Of a stretch of 64,000 bases of DNA, positions 10,661 to 20,538 are shown piece by piece. Each line of letters starts with the position of its first letter. Position 1 is the stretch's first letter. Made by a program: the position numbers and the translations under genes. The notes under the pieces were generated by a model that saw only the letters and a program-made list of their open reading frames with translations, was not told the origin of the DNA and searched no databases. The stretch is from an uncultured Clostridium sp. (GTDB taxonomy: Bacteria > Bacillota > Clostridia > TANB77 > CAG-508), in the NCBI GenBank assembly GCA_947648215.1, contig CANSMW010000011.1, positions 1 to 64,000 of the forward strand, read 5' to 3'.

Positions 10661-13600
10661 CTATTTACTACCTATTACTTTTTTCTTAATTAGGAAAATT
10701 CCTGTTCCTAACATTCCTACTACGATTAAGGCTAATACCATATACATATAAACTTCACCTGTTTTCGTTCCTATAATGACATCTGCCGAGCTCATGTCGT
10801 CTTCATTTTGTACTTTATTGCCTGGTGTCGAATCGTTATCGGCAATTCCTAAGTCATTTGAGCATTCTACAATTTCAGCAGTATTGTTTACAATTCCCAT
10901 ATTAGACTCCGTAATTTTTTTCGTTAATAACAATGTTACTTCTTTGGTTTCTCCTGGATTAATTAACGTATTTGCTAAACTTGCATTATATAAATTAGTT
11001 CCATTATTTGCTACATACCAATCTTTATTTAGTTCTGAACTAAATTTCATATCACTTGGCATATAATCAACAATTTTTTTTGCATATCCTGGAACTGCTC
11101 CTTCGTTGGTTACTTTTATCTTATATTCTATCATAATGCTACTTCCTACTGCCATCTTTTTATTTAAATCTAATTTAGCAACTTTTTCATCCTTATAGTC
11201 ATACACATCGGTTCCTTTGGCATCACTTACAGTGATTCTACTAATTACCTTATCTAGTTTCAAATCAAATTTTGGTGATAATACAAGTCCTATATCAATA
11301 TTGGTCCTATTTTCACTAGTAACACTTAATGTATCACTTGCTCCTGCGACTCTTGTAACTCCTTCATATACCACCTTTACTTGTACAGCATCTGAATTCT
11401 GATTATCATTTACCCCGGCTTGTTTATAATTGGTAGTTGCATATTTTCCAGAATCATATAAAAAGATTACCATATAGTTACCTGGGTTTAGGTTTGAAAA
11501 AGCATATTCTCCGTATTCGTTTGTTTCTTGTTTTTTGTCCTTTCCTGTTACGATATCTTTTACAATATTTCCATTTTCGGCATGAAGTAGTATAACTGGA
11601 ATACCTGCTAATTTTTGCTCTCCTTCATCACGTTTACCATCTTTGTTTTGGTCTAACCAAGCAATACCAGAAATACGATAAGTTCCTTCTACATTATCAT
11701 CTGTACTTGGGTCATTTATATCACTACCTTGTTTTGCTACAATGGTATGTTTAATTTCGTTTGAAATTAATGTATTAATCCCATCTGCTTTTACACTTGC
11801 TGTATTGGTAATTTCTTTTTGTTTTACTCCTTTATCTAAGCTTTGTACAACTGCTTTAATTGCTATACTTAGTGTTTGTCCTGCTTTTAGCCCTGCAATT
11901 CGGATTTTTGCCGTATTGGCTGAACCAAGTTTTGCTTCATATGTCTTTCCATTATAAGAATATTGTACAGAATCATATTTTAGTTCTTCTGGAAGTTCAT
12001 CTACTACTTCTATATCTGCTGCATCTCCCATTCCTGTATTTTGGATTTCAAAATTATAGGTAATGGTATCACTTTCTGAAACAGTAACCTTTGTGTCTGT
12101 TGTTTGTTTAATGGTTAAGCTTGCTTTTTGTACCATAATAGATGTTTCGTTTGATTCTATTTGTTGTTCTCCTATTATAGTAGCTTTTGTTTTAATTGTT
12201 TTTTCATATATATTTGCATTTAATGAATCTACGGTTACTCCAAATTGGATTCTTTTTATTTCATTTTCTTTTAAGGTGTCAATATCCCATGTAATTTCTC
12301 TTGATTTTTCATCATATTGTGCTTTTGGTAGGGCTCCTATATAAGAAACTCCCTCTGGTAGTGTTGTTTTTACTTTTAAATTCTTTTTTACCAATAAGTT
12401 TACATTTTCTACATAAATTGCATAGGTAATCTCGTCTCCTTCTGCTCTTGTGTAATATTCTGGAATTACTTCTACTTTCATATCAATATTGACATATCCT
12501 TGTATTAATTTGTTTTCTAATGTGTTTGATGTAAATTCTATATCATTCCCTTGTACAGTCGCTTTTGCAGTATTTTGCATTGTACAATCTTCCACTATCA
12601 TACTACCATCTTCGTCATATCCTACATGTAAATCGGTCGTTTTCACTTCATAAATAAATGTTTTGGTTTCACCTGATGGAAGACTTTCTATTACTTGTGA
12701 ATAACTTTCTACTTGATTATCATAAATTCGCTCAGTTCCTTCGTCTCCTTCGCCCATTACATAGGTGTATACCGTCTTCTTTGGAATATTTCCTGAAACG
12801 GTTACATTTTTCACTTCGGATTTACCAACGTTTTTTACTTGAATGGTATATGTAATAATTTGCCCTTCTTTTACCTCTTGTCCTTCTTGATCGGAATGAA
12901 TGGTAACTTCAAGTTCTGGTCCATCTCCTGTTTCAAGTCCAACTCTCGTTGCAACTGCTTTTTCGGATATGGTTCTTTCTTTTGTAACATTATTAAAGTA
13001 AACTACATAATTGCTATATGCTTGTACATTGTATTTTAAGTTTTCAGGTATTGTAATTTGGTATGATATGTCTAGGTTTGTTCCAGTTACCACATCCCCT
13101 TTTACTACAATTAAATAGGATTTTACATTTGCAATATTGTCTGGTGTTTTGGTCCATCCATTACTTGCAAGAGTTAAATCTTTTGTAGCATCTTCTTTTG
13201 GTGTGTAATAGATTTCAATTAAAGATGCATCTACTCCTGAAACATTTATTACATTTGCCATTGTAATAGCAAGGTTTGATCCAAAGTCTTCTAATGTATC
13301 AGCATTTTTACTTCCTTTTGTTGGTATTCTTCCCAAAATACTAACTTGGTTTACCGTGTTTTGATAATTATTAATCACATTCATTCGTAGCGTTGCTGTT
13401 TTTGCTTCTTGCTTTACATCTAGTTTTCCAATTTGCTCCTTTGAACTCATGGATGTTATGGTTTCGTTTTTAGCATTAAAACCAGAAATGGTATTGGTTG
13501 TTACCATTCCTACTGGTGCTACTGCTTTTAGTGCAACTTGTTGATAACCTTTTTGTCCTGATGTATTTTCACTTTTTTGCATCACTTTTCTTGCTCTTTG

Positions 13601-15754
13601 TGCTTCTGTTTGTTCATATGCTGTTGCTAATTCATTTGTTACATATACTTTCATAACATCATCAGTAGTCGGTGTTAATTGTTTTAAGATTATATTGGTA
13701 TTAATGATAAGGTTTGCCCCTTTTGTAATCTCATCTCCACTATAAGTAGTTTGTTCTCCTTCGATATTTACTCGAATGACCGTATTTCCATTTTCATTTA
13801 CAAAAGTATTGTAATCTTTTACTGTTAATTCATTATCAAATAATAAATTAACATCTTTTACTTCCACCTTTTCAATATAAGATGGTAGTACCATTTCAAT
13901 CACTGGATTTTTGTATAAATCACATGTAATATCGCTTGTTTTTAAAACCACTCTTAATTCTACATTTTCGTTTGTTACCACTGTTGATAGATTAGCATTA
14001 CTAACACTAGCTTCTATTTTTGTGGTAGGTGCAATTAATGTAATATCTTTTGTTGTTTCTACATTTGAAACAACAAGTTCTTGTGCTGTTTGTTCATTTT
14101 CTGCTATGGTGTTTGGTGTATTGGGAGTTGCTTCTTGTTTGTTTTGTGCCTCTACCTTTGCTTCTACTTGCACTTTTGCATTTAATGTTTTAAAACTTTC
14201 TACTTGCGCTTTGCTATAATCTGTGTTTCCTTTTAATGCTTTTTCATGTCTTATTACTAATTTTCCTGATTGTACTGGCTTTGAACCAATGATTCTAATT
14301 TGATTGGTTTGTTTTTCATACGCAAATACATAATCTCCGTTTTCATCTACTTGTGTGTCTTTATTTAATGTAATAAGTTCTTCTCCTTCTAAAGTTACAA
14401 TTTGAAGTGTTCCTTCTTCTCCTAATATTTTTACAAAGTTCTCTTTGCTTATTTTGGTTGTTTTATAATAAGCATAATTTGTGTTTCCGATTGTAGTAGG
14501 ACTTACTTCTCCTACTTCATTTACAAAATAATCCATTGGTTGGTTAATTGTAAAATTATCTACTAATTCTGGATAAGAAACATCTACTGTCACATTTTCG
14601 AAATAACTGGTTTCTCTTGGTGTATTCGTGTATAGATATCCTTTGCTTATATTTTCTGTAACTTCTACATTGCTTGCCACAATTTGTCCTAATACTTCAT
14701 TTTGTGAAATGGTTAATTCATGGCTTTTTTGTATATTGGTTTCTATGGTATTATATGCTTTTACATTCGCAGATGCTTTTACTAAAGTTTCTAAGGTGTC
14801 TACTTTATCTTCATATAAATAAGTAATTACAAATTCATCTTGTCTTTGTTTTAGCCAAGATATTTTGCCATCGACTACTTCATTTTTAACTGTAATTGTT
14901 ACTATTCCAGTTTCTTTATTGTAACTCCAGTTTTCTTTATTAAGACTTTCTTTTCCATTGGTAGCAAGAATTCCATTTGCAACTACTGTTACATCGGTTG
15001 GTCTTTTTCCATTTACCACTGGTGTTTCAATCACAAGATTATTTTCTTCTACTGGTAAGGTATTATTTTGAATTCCATTTTTAACAAGTGTTTGTAAAAT
15101 GGTTCCTTTTTTACGATTTACCTCATATGGAATAAAACGAAGTAGTTGTTGTTCTAAGGTAACACTTGCTTCTCCAAGCCATTCATTTCTAGTTTGAATG
15201 GTTTTTTGAATTTTACTTTCTGTTCCTGCATCTCCCATATAAGTTCCCGTTAAAACAATATCATTTAATTTGCTGAAGTTGGTAATATCATATTGGTCAC
15301 TTTTATCTGATTGTACTGGTATTTCTAAAACAACTTGGGTTCCAGAATTGATTTGTTTTAAGTGAATGGTATTGGTTTGTTCCTCTATTGTTTCGATATA
15401 TTCTAAATCTTCATTACTATTTTTTAGTTTTAAGTTGCTGTTCGTTTTATTTTCTCCCAACACTTGAAGACTAGCATTTTTTAAATAGCCCTTCTTTACC
15501 TCAACTGCTACAAATAGCTTTAAATCTTCCCTGTTTTGGTTTTCTTTTATGCTATGTATAGCATTTCCTTTGTTATCTTTAAAATAGGCATCAAATGTTA
15601 CATTTTCATTGTTTGTAACCGTTTGTTGTTTTTCTAGGTTATCGGATGCCCCATACGCTTTACCTGCATACACGCCTAATAACATAAAATTTGTTAAGGT
15701 CAATGTCATAACAAGCATGGTTGCTAGTAACTTTGTCCATAGTTTTTGATTCAT
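10661..15754 (-). CDS. Giant anchored surface protein with DUF11-like repeats and SdrD-like B domain
   Basis: The 1697-residue product has an N-terminal signal peptide (about 1-35). The middle region (about 940-1330) contains repeated DUF11/CARDB-like beta modules, recognisable by VTISEGDxITYTIxVxNxG-type phrases. Near 1361 is an SdrD-like B module (GIAWLDQNKDGKRDEGEQ, then YAFSNLNPGNYMVIF). A final DUF11-like module precedes GTKTGE and a membrane segment with a basic tail. TGE before the anchor matches the neighbouring giant protein (PPTGE), so both may be handled by the same sortase. The family role is wall-attached scaffolding or adhesion. It is probably co-transcribed with the gene ending at 5102. 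Confidence 0.75.
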   Translation of the reverse strand: MNQKLWTKLLATMLVMTLTLTNFMLLGVYAGKAYGASDNLEKQQTVTNNENVTFDAYFKDNKGNAIHSIKENQNREDLKLFVAVEVKKGYLKNASLQVLGENKTNSNLKLKNSNEDLEYIETIEEQTNTIHLKQINSGTQVVLEIPVQSDKSDQYDITNFSKLNDIVLTGTYMGDAGTESKIQKTIQTRNEWLGEASVTLEQQLLRFIPYEVNRKKGTILQTLVKNGIQNNTLPVEENNLVIETPVVNGKRPTDVTVVANGILATNGKESLNKENWSYNKETGIVTITVKNEVVDGKISWLKQRQDEFVITYLYEDKVDTLETLVKASANVKAYNTIETNIQKSHELTISQNEVLGQIVASNVEVTENISKGYLYTNTPRETSYFENVTVDVSYPELVDNFTINQPMDYFVNEVGEVSPTTIGNTNYAYYKTTKISKENFVKILGEEGTLQIVTLEGEELITLNKDTQVDENGDYVFAYEKQTNQIRIIGSKPVQSGKLVIRHEKALKGNTDYSKAQVESFKTLNAKVQVEAKVEAQNKQEATPNTPNTIAENEQTAQELVVSNVETTKDITLIAPTTKIEASVSNANLSTVVTNENVELRVVLKTSDITCDLYKNPVIEMVLPSYIEKVEVKDVNLLFDNELTVKDYNTFVNENGNTVIRVNIEGEQTTYSGDEITKGANLIINTNIILKQLTPTTDDVMKVYVTNELATAYEQTEAQRARKVMQKSENTSGQKGYQQVALKAVAPVGMVTTNTISGFNAKNETITSMSSKEQIGKLDVKQEAKTATLRMNVINNYQNTVNQVSILGRIPTKGSKNADTLEDFGSNLAITMANVINVSGVDASLIEIYYTPKEDATKDLTLASNGWTKTPDNIANVKSYLIVVKGDVVTGTNLDISYQITIPENLKYNVQAYSNYVVYFNNVTKERTISEKAVATRVGLETGDGPELEVTIHSDQEGQEVKEGQIITYTIQVKNVGKSEVKNVTVSGNIPKKTVYTYVMGEGDEGTERIYDNQVESYSQVIESLPSGETKTFIYEVKTTDLHVGYDEDGSMIVEDCTMQNTAKATVQGNDIEFTSNTLENKLIQGYVNIDMKVEVIPEYYTRAEGDEITYAIYVENVNLLVKKNLKVKTTLPEGVSYIGALPKAQYDEKSREITWDIDTLKENEIKRIQFGVTVDSLNANIYEKTIKTKATIIGEQQIESNETSIMVQKASLTIKQTTDTKVTVSESDTITYNFEIQNTGMGDAADIEVVDELPEELKYDSVQYSYNGKTYEAKLGSANTAKIRIAGLKAGQTLSIAIKAVVQSLDKGVKQKEITNTASVKADGINTLISNEIKHTIVAKQGSDINDPSTDDNVEGTYRISGIAWLDQNKDGKRDEGEQKLAGIPVILLHAENGNIVKDIVTGKDKKQETNEYGEYAFSNLNPGNYMVIFLYDSGKYATTNYKQAGVNDNQNSDAVQVKVVYEGVTRVAGASDTLSVTSENRTNIDIGLVLSPKFDLKLDKVISRITVSDAKGTDVYDYKDEKVAKLDLNKKMAVGSSIMIEYKIKVTNEGAVPGYAKKIVDYMPSDMKFSSELNKDWYVANNGTNLYNASLANTLINPGETKEVTLLLTKKITESNMGIVNNTAEIVECSNDLGIADNDSTPGNKVQNEDDMSSADVIIGTKTGEVYMYMVLALIVVGMLGTGIFLIKKKVIGSK

Positions 15755-16144
15755 AGTAATGATTCCTCCTCTAAATTTTTATTTTGCACATACAGTACTA
15801 TTATACGCCTTTTTTCGGCTTTTTTCAAGGGTTTTCCCTTAAAAAAATAAGTTTTTATGTAAAACTTTTTCCGTTTTTGTATTTTTATATATCTTTATCT
15901 ATTATTTTACAAGATTTTGTACATTTTTCAAGGGGCTTGTCTTGTTTATTTCATTTATGTTATCTATATTCCTTTAGGGAAATCTATATTCTCATTTTCT
16001 TATCTGTATTTGTGAAGAATATATTAAATTTATGTTACAAAAGGGCAATGAATATTGATTTTTCTTGGGGATAGGCACATTTTTGTTTTCCTCGCATATA
16101 CTAGTAATAAGATTTTAATGTATTTGGGTAGGAGGTATCTGTAA
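15755..16144. other. Intergenic region between divergent genes
   Basis: A T-rich 390-base gap between the minus-strand surface protein and the plus-strand gene at 16145. An AGGAGG ribosome binding site lies at about 16130 for the plus-strand gene. I see no convincing hairpin or further gene. Confidence 0.5.
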
Positions 16145-16659
16145 ATGGATTCGGATTTTATGAACAATTTGGCTAACATGTTAAAAAATGGCAATATTCC
16201 TGAGGAAATGAAAGAAAAAATGAATGGGTTCCTAAAACAAAATACACGGACAAAATACGAATACTGATACAAATTCCAACACGAATACCGGTAAAGACAC
16301 AAATACAAGTGCCAACACGGCAAATTCGAATTCAGCGAACACCATTACTCCGGAAATGCTACAAAACTTTGCAAAAATGTTTATGAATTCTTCTAATAAT
16401 AGCTCCTCTAATAACGTAAACTCAGAGGATTCTTCATCAGCTCGGACCTTCGATTGATTTTAATACTTTACTAAAAATGAAATCCATTATGGAAAAATGC
16501 GGTAATACGAAAAATGACCCTCGCTCGAATTTGCTTCTTTCCTTAAAGCCCTACTTAAAAGAAAGTAGAAAGTCTCGAGTAGAGCAGTATGTTCAATTAT
16601 TAAACATGACAAAAATAATGGAAGCTTTCCATGAAACTGGTGGTGAAAAAACAAAATGA
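16145..16659 (+). CDS. Unknown protein read through two CGG +1 sites
   Basis: AGGAGG precedes ATG at 16145. The normal frame stops early, but skipping the C of in-frame CGG at 16247-16249 (ACA CGG A) and again at 16443-16445 (GCT CGG A) gives one 170-residue protein. It has an N-terminal helical part (MDSDFMNNLANMLKN), a Thr/Asn/Ser-rich linker encoded by ACx and AAx codons, and a C-terminal conserved-looking helical part (FNTLLKMKSIMEKC, then NLLLSLKPYLKESRKSRVEQ). The stop TGA overlaps the next start as ATGA, which suggests translational coupling. No family name comes to mind. Two consecutive shifts resolving into one domain and an ATGA overlap make the reading convincing. Confidence 0.75.
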
Positions 16660-16988
16660 TTTTTCCATATCCCTATTTTAATTTTCCCTATTACCACCGC
16701 CCCTCTAGGTATGGGTATTATTACCCCCACCCTTCTACCCCTATGGCAAAAAGGCCCTCAGTAGAACCCCACACAAAAAACGTAGGGGCGAGCATTGCTC
16801 GTCCAAAACAGGGCAATACGCAAAAAAAAGAAACCTCTGGGGGCGAGGATTCTCCTTTATTTCAGATTTTTGGTTTGAATTTATATTTTGACGACATTTT
16901 GCTTGTATGCCTTATTTGGTTTTTATACCAAGAAGGTGTAAAAGACGAGGGATTATTTATGGCTCTTATTTTGTTATTACTATCGTAG
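16656..16988 (+). CDS. Small Tyr/Pro-rich protein with C-terminal membrane segment
   Basis: A 110-residue product whose ATG overlaps the stop of the preceding gene. The N-terminus is Tyr, Pro and His rich (PYPYFNFPYYHRPSRYGYYY). The C-terminus has a conserved-looking hydrophobic part (DDILLVCLIWFLYQEGVKD, then LFMALILLLLS), which resembles small clostridial membrane or coat-associated proteins. Residues around VGASIARPKQG are encoded by a copy of the short palindromic repeat found between genes elsewhere in this window, so this part of the linker is repeat-derived. Function unknown. Confidence 0.6.
   Translation: MIFPYPYFNFPYYHRPSRYGYYYPHPSTPMAKRPSVEPHTKNVGASIARPKQGNTQKKETSGGEDSPLFQIFGLNLYFDDILLVCLIWFLYQEGVKDEGLFMALILLLLS
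16782..16804 (+). repeat. Type-1 palindromic repeat inside a coding region
   Basis: GTAGGGGCGAGCATTGCTCG is a palindromic unit of the same kind as the intergenic GTAGGGGTCGATG units. Here it is read in frame as VGASIARP within the small protein at 16656. Confidence 0.6.
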
Positions 16989-17064
16989 AGGTCGATGCCT
17001 TCATCGACCCTTTTTCATGTCTTATTCTCAATTTCGGGTCAATGTAGACATCGCCCCCTACATT
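16985..17064. repeat. Two tandem type-1 palindromic repeats
   Basis: Units at 16985-17015 (GAGGTCGATGCCTTCATCGACCC, then a T-run) and 17035-17064 (GGGTCAATGTAGACATCGCC). The first can terminate the plus-strand transcript ending at 16988. Confidence 0.65.
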
Positions 17065-17098
17065 AATCTCGTTTTTGGATTTAGATTTCTTCATCATT

Positions 17099-17716
17099 TT
17101 ATTCTAATACAATCTCATTTTCCTTTACGTAGGCATAGGTTTTTGTGGTTTGTGGTTCTTCTTCTTCGCTTCGTTCCATTTCTTTTATGACATTGGCAAT
17201 TCGGATTTGTGCTACATCAATTTCGTTTGCTGCTACAAAGGCTTTTTTGTTTCCTTTTGCTCCAGCATGTGCCATTCCTCTTAGGGTTCCTAGTACTACA
17301 ATGTTTTCTCCTGCAATGATTTCTGCTCCACGGTTTACGTCTCCCATGATGACAAGGCTTCCTTCAAATTCGATTTTCTTTCCTGAACGAAGGGAACCTC
17401 TATGGAATTTGGTTTCAGAAGATTCGATTTCTTCTACAAAGGCTTTTTTGATGCCATGTAAACCTAATACTTTGGGGCTATCAAATTCAATGCTTACTTC
17501 AATTTCTTTTTGTATGATAGACTGTACCATTTCCATTTCTTTGGTTTTTAGTACCTTTCCTGTTACAAAAATGGGCGTTTTTTCATCTTGGTATAGTTTT
17601 TTTAGTTCTGGTATTTTTTCTTCTAGGCATTTTTCAATTTCCTCTTCTTTTGCTTTTTCGTTGATTTTTAGGGTGATTTCTTCTTTTCCTAATACAATAC
17701 TAACACAATTGTTCAT
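17099..17716 (-). CDS. minC: Septum site-determining protein MinC
   Basis: 205 residues, near the usual length. The protein blocks FtsZ ring formation away from midcell, normally through recruitment by MinD. The C-terminal beta-solenoid is clear (HRGSLRSGKKIEFEGSLVIM, followed by GDVNRGAEIIAGENIVVLGT and LRGMAHAG). The N-terminal part (about 1-95) fits the FtsZ-binding domain. It is the last gene of mreB-mreC-mreD-mrdA-minC on the minus strand, 15 bases after mrdA. In many clostridia minD and minE follow; here two palindromic repeats and an unrelated convergent gene follow instead. Confidence 0.9.
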   Translation of the reverse strand: MNNCVSIVLGKEEITLKINEKAKEEEIEKCLEEKIPELKKLYQDEKTPIFVTGKVLKTKEMEMVQSIIQKEIEVSIEFDSPKVLGLHGIKKAFVEEIESSETKFHRGSLRSGKKIEFEGSLVIMGDVNRGAEIIAGENIVVLGTLRGMAHAGAKGNKKAFVAANEIDVAQIRIANVIKEMERSEEEEPQTTKTYAYVKENEIVLE

Positions 17717-17731
17717 GGTTATTTCCTCCTT

Positions 17732-19828
17732 TTAATTTTGCATTTGGGTGTAAGGCACAGCGGTTACGTCTTCGTTTACCTCATTTACGTTCATGCCAAA
17801 ATATTGTGCCATAACATCTCTTGCGGCTTCTGCGGTGTAGGCTCCGTGTCCTCCATTTTCTACTAGGATAACGACTGCAATTTCTGGGTTGTCAAATGGG
17901 GCAAATCCTATAAACCATGCATGTACTTTGGAGCTTACGTTTCCGGTGTCTCCTGCTTGGGCAGAACCGGTTTTTCCTCCTACTTCGATATTGAAGTCTT
18001 TGAAATAGGAGTAAGCAGTTCCCCCTCGTTCACCTGTAACAGACCTCATTCCCTCTAAAACGGTTTTTAGGTTTTGTGGGTTTATGGTGATACCATCATC
18101 CTCTTCTTTGGTAATTCCTAGTCTTGCATTAAAATAATTTTCGTATTCTTCTTTTGCAATTTCGGTTCCATCTACTTTCCTTATGGATTTAATGATGGTT
18201 GGTTCTACTACATTTCCTCCATTGGCAAGCATGCTTGTATATTTGGCCATTTGGATTGGGGTGAATTGATTGTTTAATTGTCCAATGGCAGAGGATATGG
18301 TATCTCCTGGGTTCCATACTTTTCCTTCTGTTCTTTCGTTTAATTTTCCAGTGGCTTCTGCTGGAATTTCAATTCCTGTTTTTCGTCCTAGTCCAAAATG
18401 CTTGGTATATTTTGCTAGATTATCAATTCCCATTCTTCTTCCGGTTTCATAAAAGAAATAGTTACAAGAATGTTGAATGGCTGAGGTTACATTTAACCAT
18501 CCATGCCCTCTTGTACTCCAACAAGATGGTTGGTAATCTTTATAATAGGTGTATCGACCAGTATCGTTAATTTTGGTGGTACTATCAATCACTCCTGTTT
18601 CTAAACCAGCAATAGCGGTTACCATTTTAAAAATGGAACCCGGTGGATAGATATCTTGTACTGCCTTGTTTCTCATATGTTTTTCGTTATTGTATATTTG
18701 CCATGTTTCTGGGTCAATCCCAAAGGTAAATTTGGAAGGATCATAATCTGGATAACTTGCCATAGCTAATACTTCTCCTGTTTTTACATCCATTACTACC
18801 ATGGCACCACCAGTGGCATCCGACTGGTCCTTAAAGCCACCATTTCGTATTTTTTCTACATTGTTTTTTAAGGCTTGTTCGGTTACGGCTTGTAGATTGG
18901 CATCAATGGTAAGTATGATGTCTGCTCCCTGGGTTGCTTCTTCTTGGGTATATTCTGCCGTTACGGTACCATCGACTGCCATATCAATTTGTTTTATCCC
19001 ATCGGTTCCTTTTAGGTATTTTTCTGCAACTGCTTCTATTCCTGATTGACCATAAAAGTCGTTCATGGTATAACCGTTATTTTTTTCTTCTTCGTATTGT
19101 TTATCCCCAATTCTTTGGGTATATCCTACGATATGAGAAGCAAGTGTTCCTTTTGGGTAGGAACGAATTGGTTGGGTTATCGTATTAATTCCTGGGAAAC
19201 TGTCTTTTTGTTCATTGAAGATATTGAAACTTTCTAGGCTAATATTATTGGCAATGGTAACAGATTTTGTGGCACTATAGCCTTCGCTTGCAATGTGATA
19301 ACGAATTGCTAAGATTTTTCTGGTTTCTTCTATGTTATCGTTTTGGATTTTGTATTTTTCTTTAAATTTGTAAAAGGCTTCCTCGGCAGATAAGTTTTCA
19401 TCTAGTTTGTTTGCTGTTTTCCACTTTTTTTGTTTTGTTTCGTCTTCGTAAGTAAAACGAAATGGGTTAATGGCAATTGGGAAATCGTCAATATATGTAC
19501 TGTTGTTTTGTTCTAATACGTTGGCTATTTTTAGTAAGGTTTCGTTTAGTATGTTGTTATCAATTTTGGTTTTGTAGATTTCTAAACTAAAACTTGTGGT
19601 GGTTCCTACAATTTCAGTTCCGTTTCTATCGGTAATGGAGCCTCTTGCTGCAATTAATGTACTTTCTCTGGTTAATCTTGTGTTGGAAGTTTCGCGGTAT
19701 TCTGCTCCGTGTATGATTTGGAGGTTAAATAATTGTGCAAGTAGAATCACACCAATTACGTATATGGCTGTAATGGTTATGTTGTAACGAAATTTGTAAT
19801 TTGGTTTTTTGGGTTTAAAAAATTTCAT
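17732..19828 (-). CDS. mrdA: Penicillin-binding protein 2 (elongasome transpeptidase)
   Basis: A 698-residue class B penicillin-binding protein that cross-links peptidoglycan during side-wall growth. It has one N-terminal membrane segment (about 17-37), a dimerisation domain, and the transpeptidase domain with SxxK (PPGSIFKMV), SxN (HSCNYFF) and KTG (GGKTGSAQ) motifs in order. Its place directly after mreD in the mre cluster supports the PBP2 rather than the FtsI role. No in-frame CGG was found. Confidence 0.93.
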   Translation of the reverse strand: MKFFKPKKPNYKFRYNITITAIYVIGVILLAQLFNLQIIHGAEYRETSNTRLTRESTLIAARGSITDRNGTEIVGTTTSFSLEIYKTKIDNNILNETLLKIANVLEQNNSTYIDDFPIAINPFRFTYEDETKQKKWKTANKLDENLSAEEAFYKFKEKYKIQNDNIEETRKILAIRYHIASEGYSATKSVTIANNISLESFNIFNEQKDSFPGINTITQPIRSYPKGTLASHIVGYTQRIGDKQYEEEKNNGYTMNDFYGQSGIEAVAEKYLKGTDGIKQIDMAVDGTVTAEYTQEEATQGADIILTIDANLQAVTEQALKNNVEKIRNGGFKDQSDATGGAMVVMDVKTGEVLAMASYPDYDPSKFTFGIDPETWQIYNNEKHMRNKAVQDIYPPGSIFKMVTAIAGLETGVIDSTTKINDTGRYTYYKDYQPSCWSTRGHGWLNVTSAIQHSCNYFFYETGRRMGIDNLAKYTKHFGLGRKTGIEIPAEATGKLNERTEGKVWNPGDTISSAIGQLNNQFTPIQMAKYTSMLANGGNVVEPTIIKSIRKVDGTEIAKEEYENYFNARLGITKEEDDGITINPQNLKTVLEGMRSVTGERGGTAYSYFKDFNIEVGGKTGSAQAGDTGNVSSKVHAWFIGFAPFDNPEIAVVILVENGGHGAYTAEAARDVMAQYFGMNVNEVNEDVTAVPYTQMQN

Positions 19829-19869
19829 GTTACCTCCTGTTTTGTGGTTTGGGTTAGGGCTGGTGCTAC

Positions 19870-19920
19870 AAGAACCCCCAGTCAGCTTCGCTGACAGCCC
19901 CCTTCAGTAAAGGGGCCTTG
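19870..19920 (+). repeat. Type-2 palindromic repeat (CCCCCAGTC...GACAGCCCCC)
   Basis: AGAACCCCCAGTC, a small inner hairpin (AGCTTCGCT), GACAGCCCCC and a second hairpin AAGGGGC-like tail. Between mreD and mrdA. Related copies are at 25881, 33996-34225 (two), 39341 and, degenerate, 50141. Confidence 0.75.
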
Positions 19921-19939
19921 CTTTTGCAATATATTTTTC

Positions 19940-20474
19940 TTAGAAATACCTCGTTAGTATTTGTTTTTCGTGGAAGGTTTCTTCTAGGTAATGTCCTGTT
20001 TTTTGTAGGATTGGGTATAGGATAATTACCAAAATAATGTTGTATAGTATTTCTAATAGTGTTATTTTGATGAAGGGTAGAATTTCTATGGTGCTTTCTA
20101 CAATGATGTAGTTTAATAGATAGGTTCCTGTTTCATAGGCAAGAGTAATAGCCGCGGTCATTAGAATAATGGTGATACGGCTGTCTTTGGAGAAGTTTTT
20201 ACTTAAAATTCCTCCGTGCAGCTCCGGTTAGTCCTAACATGATTCCGGAAATTCCGATTTTTTTGCTAATGAAAAAATCGAGTGCTAGTCCTAGTGCGAT
20301 TCCCATAGGAATTCCTAGTCGTTTTCCAGCAAATAGTCCAATAAATAGGACAAATAGGATAAATAAGTTGGGAGATACTCTGTTTATGGTGAACCAATTG
20401 AAGAAATTGGTTTGTAGGAAATATAACATTAAAAATACGATGATTAGGATTGTGATGATAATGGTTTTTTTCAT
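19940..20474 (-). CDS. mreD: Rod-shape protein MreD, read through a CGG +1 site
   Basis: MreD is a membrane component of the elongasome. In the normal frame the gene stops after 91 codons. Skipping the C of in-frame CGG at 20214-20216 (GCA CGG A) gives a single 177-residue protein, close to family length, with several membrane segments (FLMLYFLQTNFF, LFILFVLFIGLFAG, then after the shift ITIILMTAAITLAYETG and ILYNIILVIILYPIL). The join falls in GLTGAAGGILSKNFS, a loop typical of MreD. Position between mreC and mrdA supports the call. Loss of this protein would break cell elongation, so the shift should be efficient. Confidence 0.88.
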
Positions 20475-20508
20475 GTTATTTTCCTCCTTTTTTGGTATCT
20501 GGTTTGGA

Positions 20509-20537
20509 TAGGGGTCGACACAAGTCCGACCCCTACG
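20509..20537. repeat. Type-1 palindromic repeat between mreD and mreC
   Basis: ATAGGGGTCGACACAAGTCCGACCCCTAC: hairpin of the same family as those at 16985 and 51564, located in the 64-base mreC-mreD gap. Confidence 0.65.
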
Positions 20538-20538
20538 G

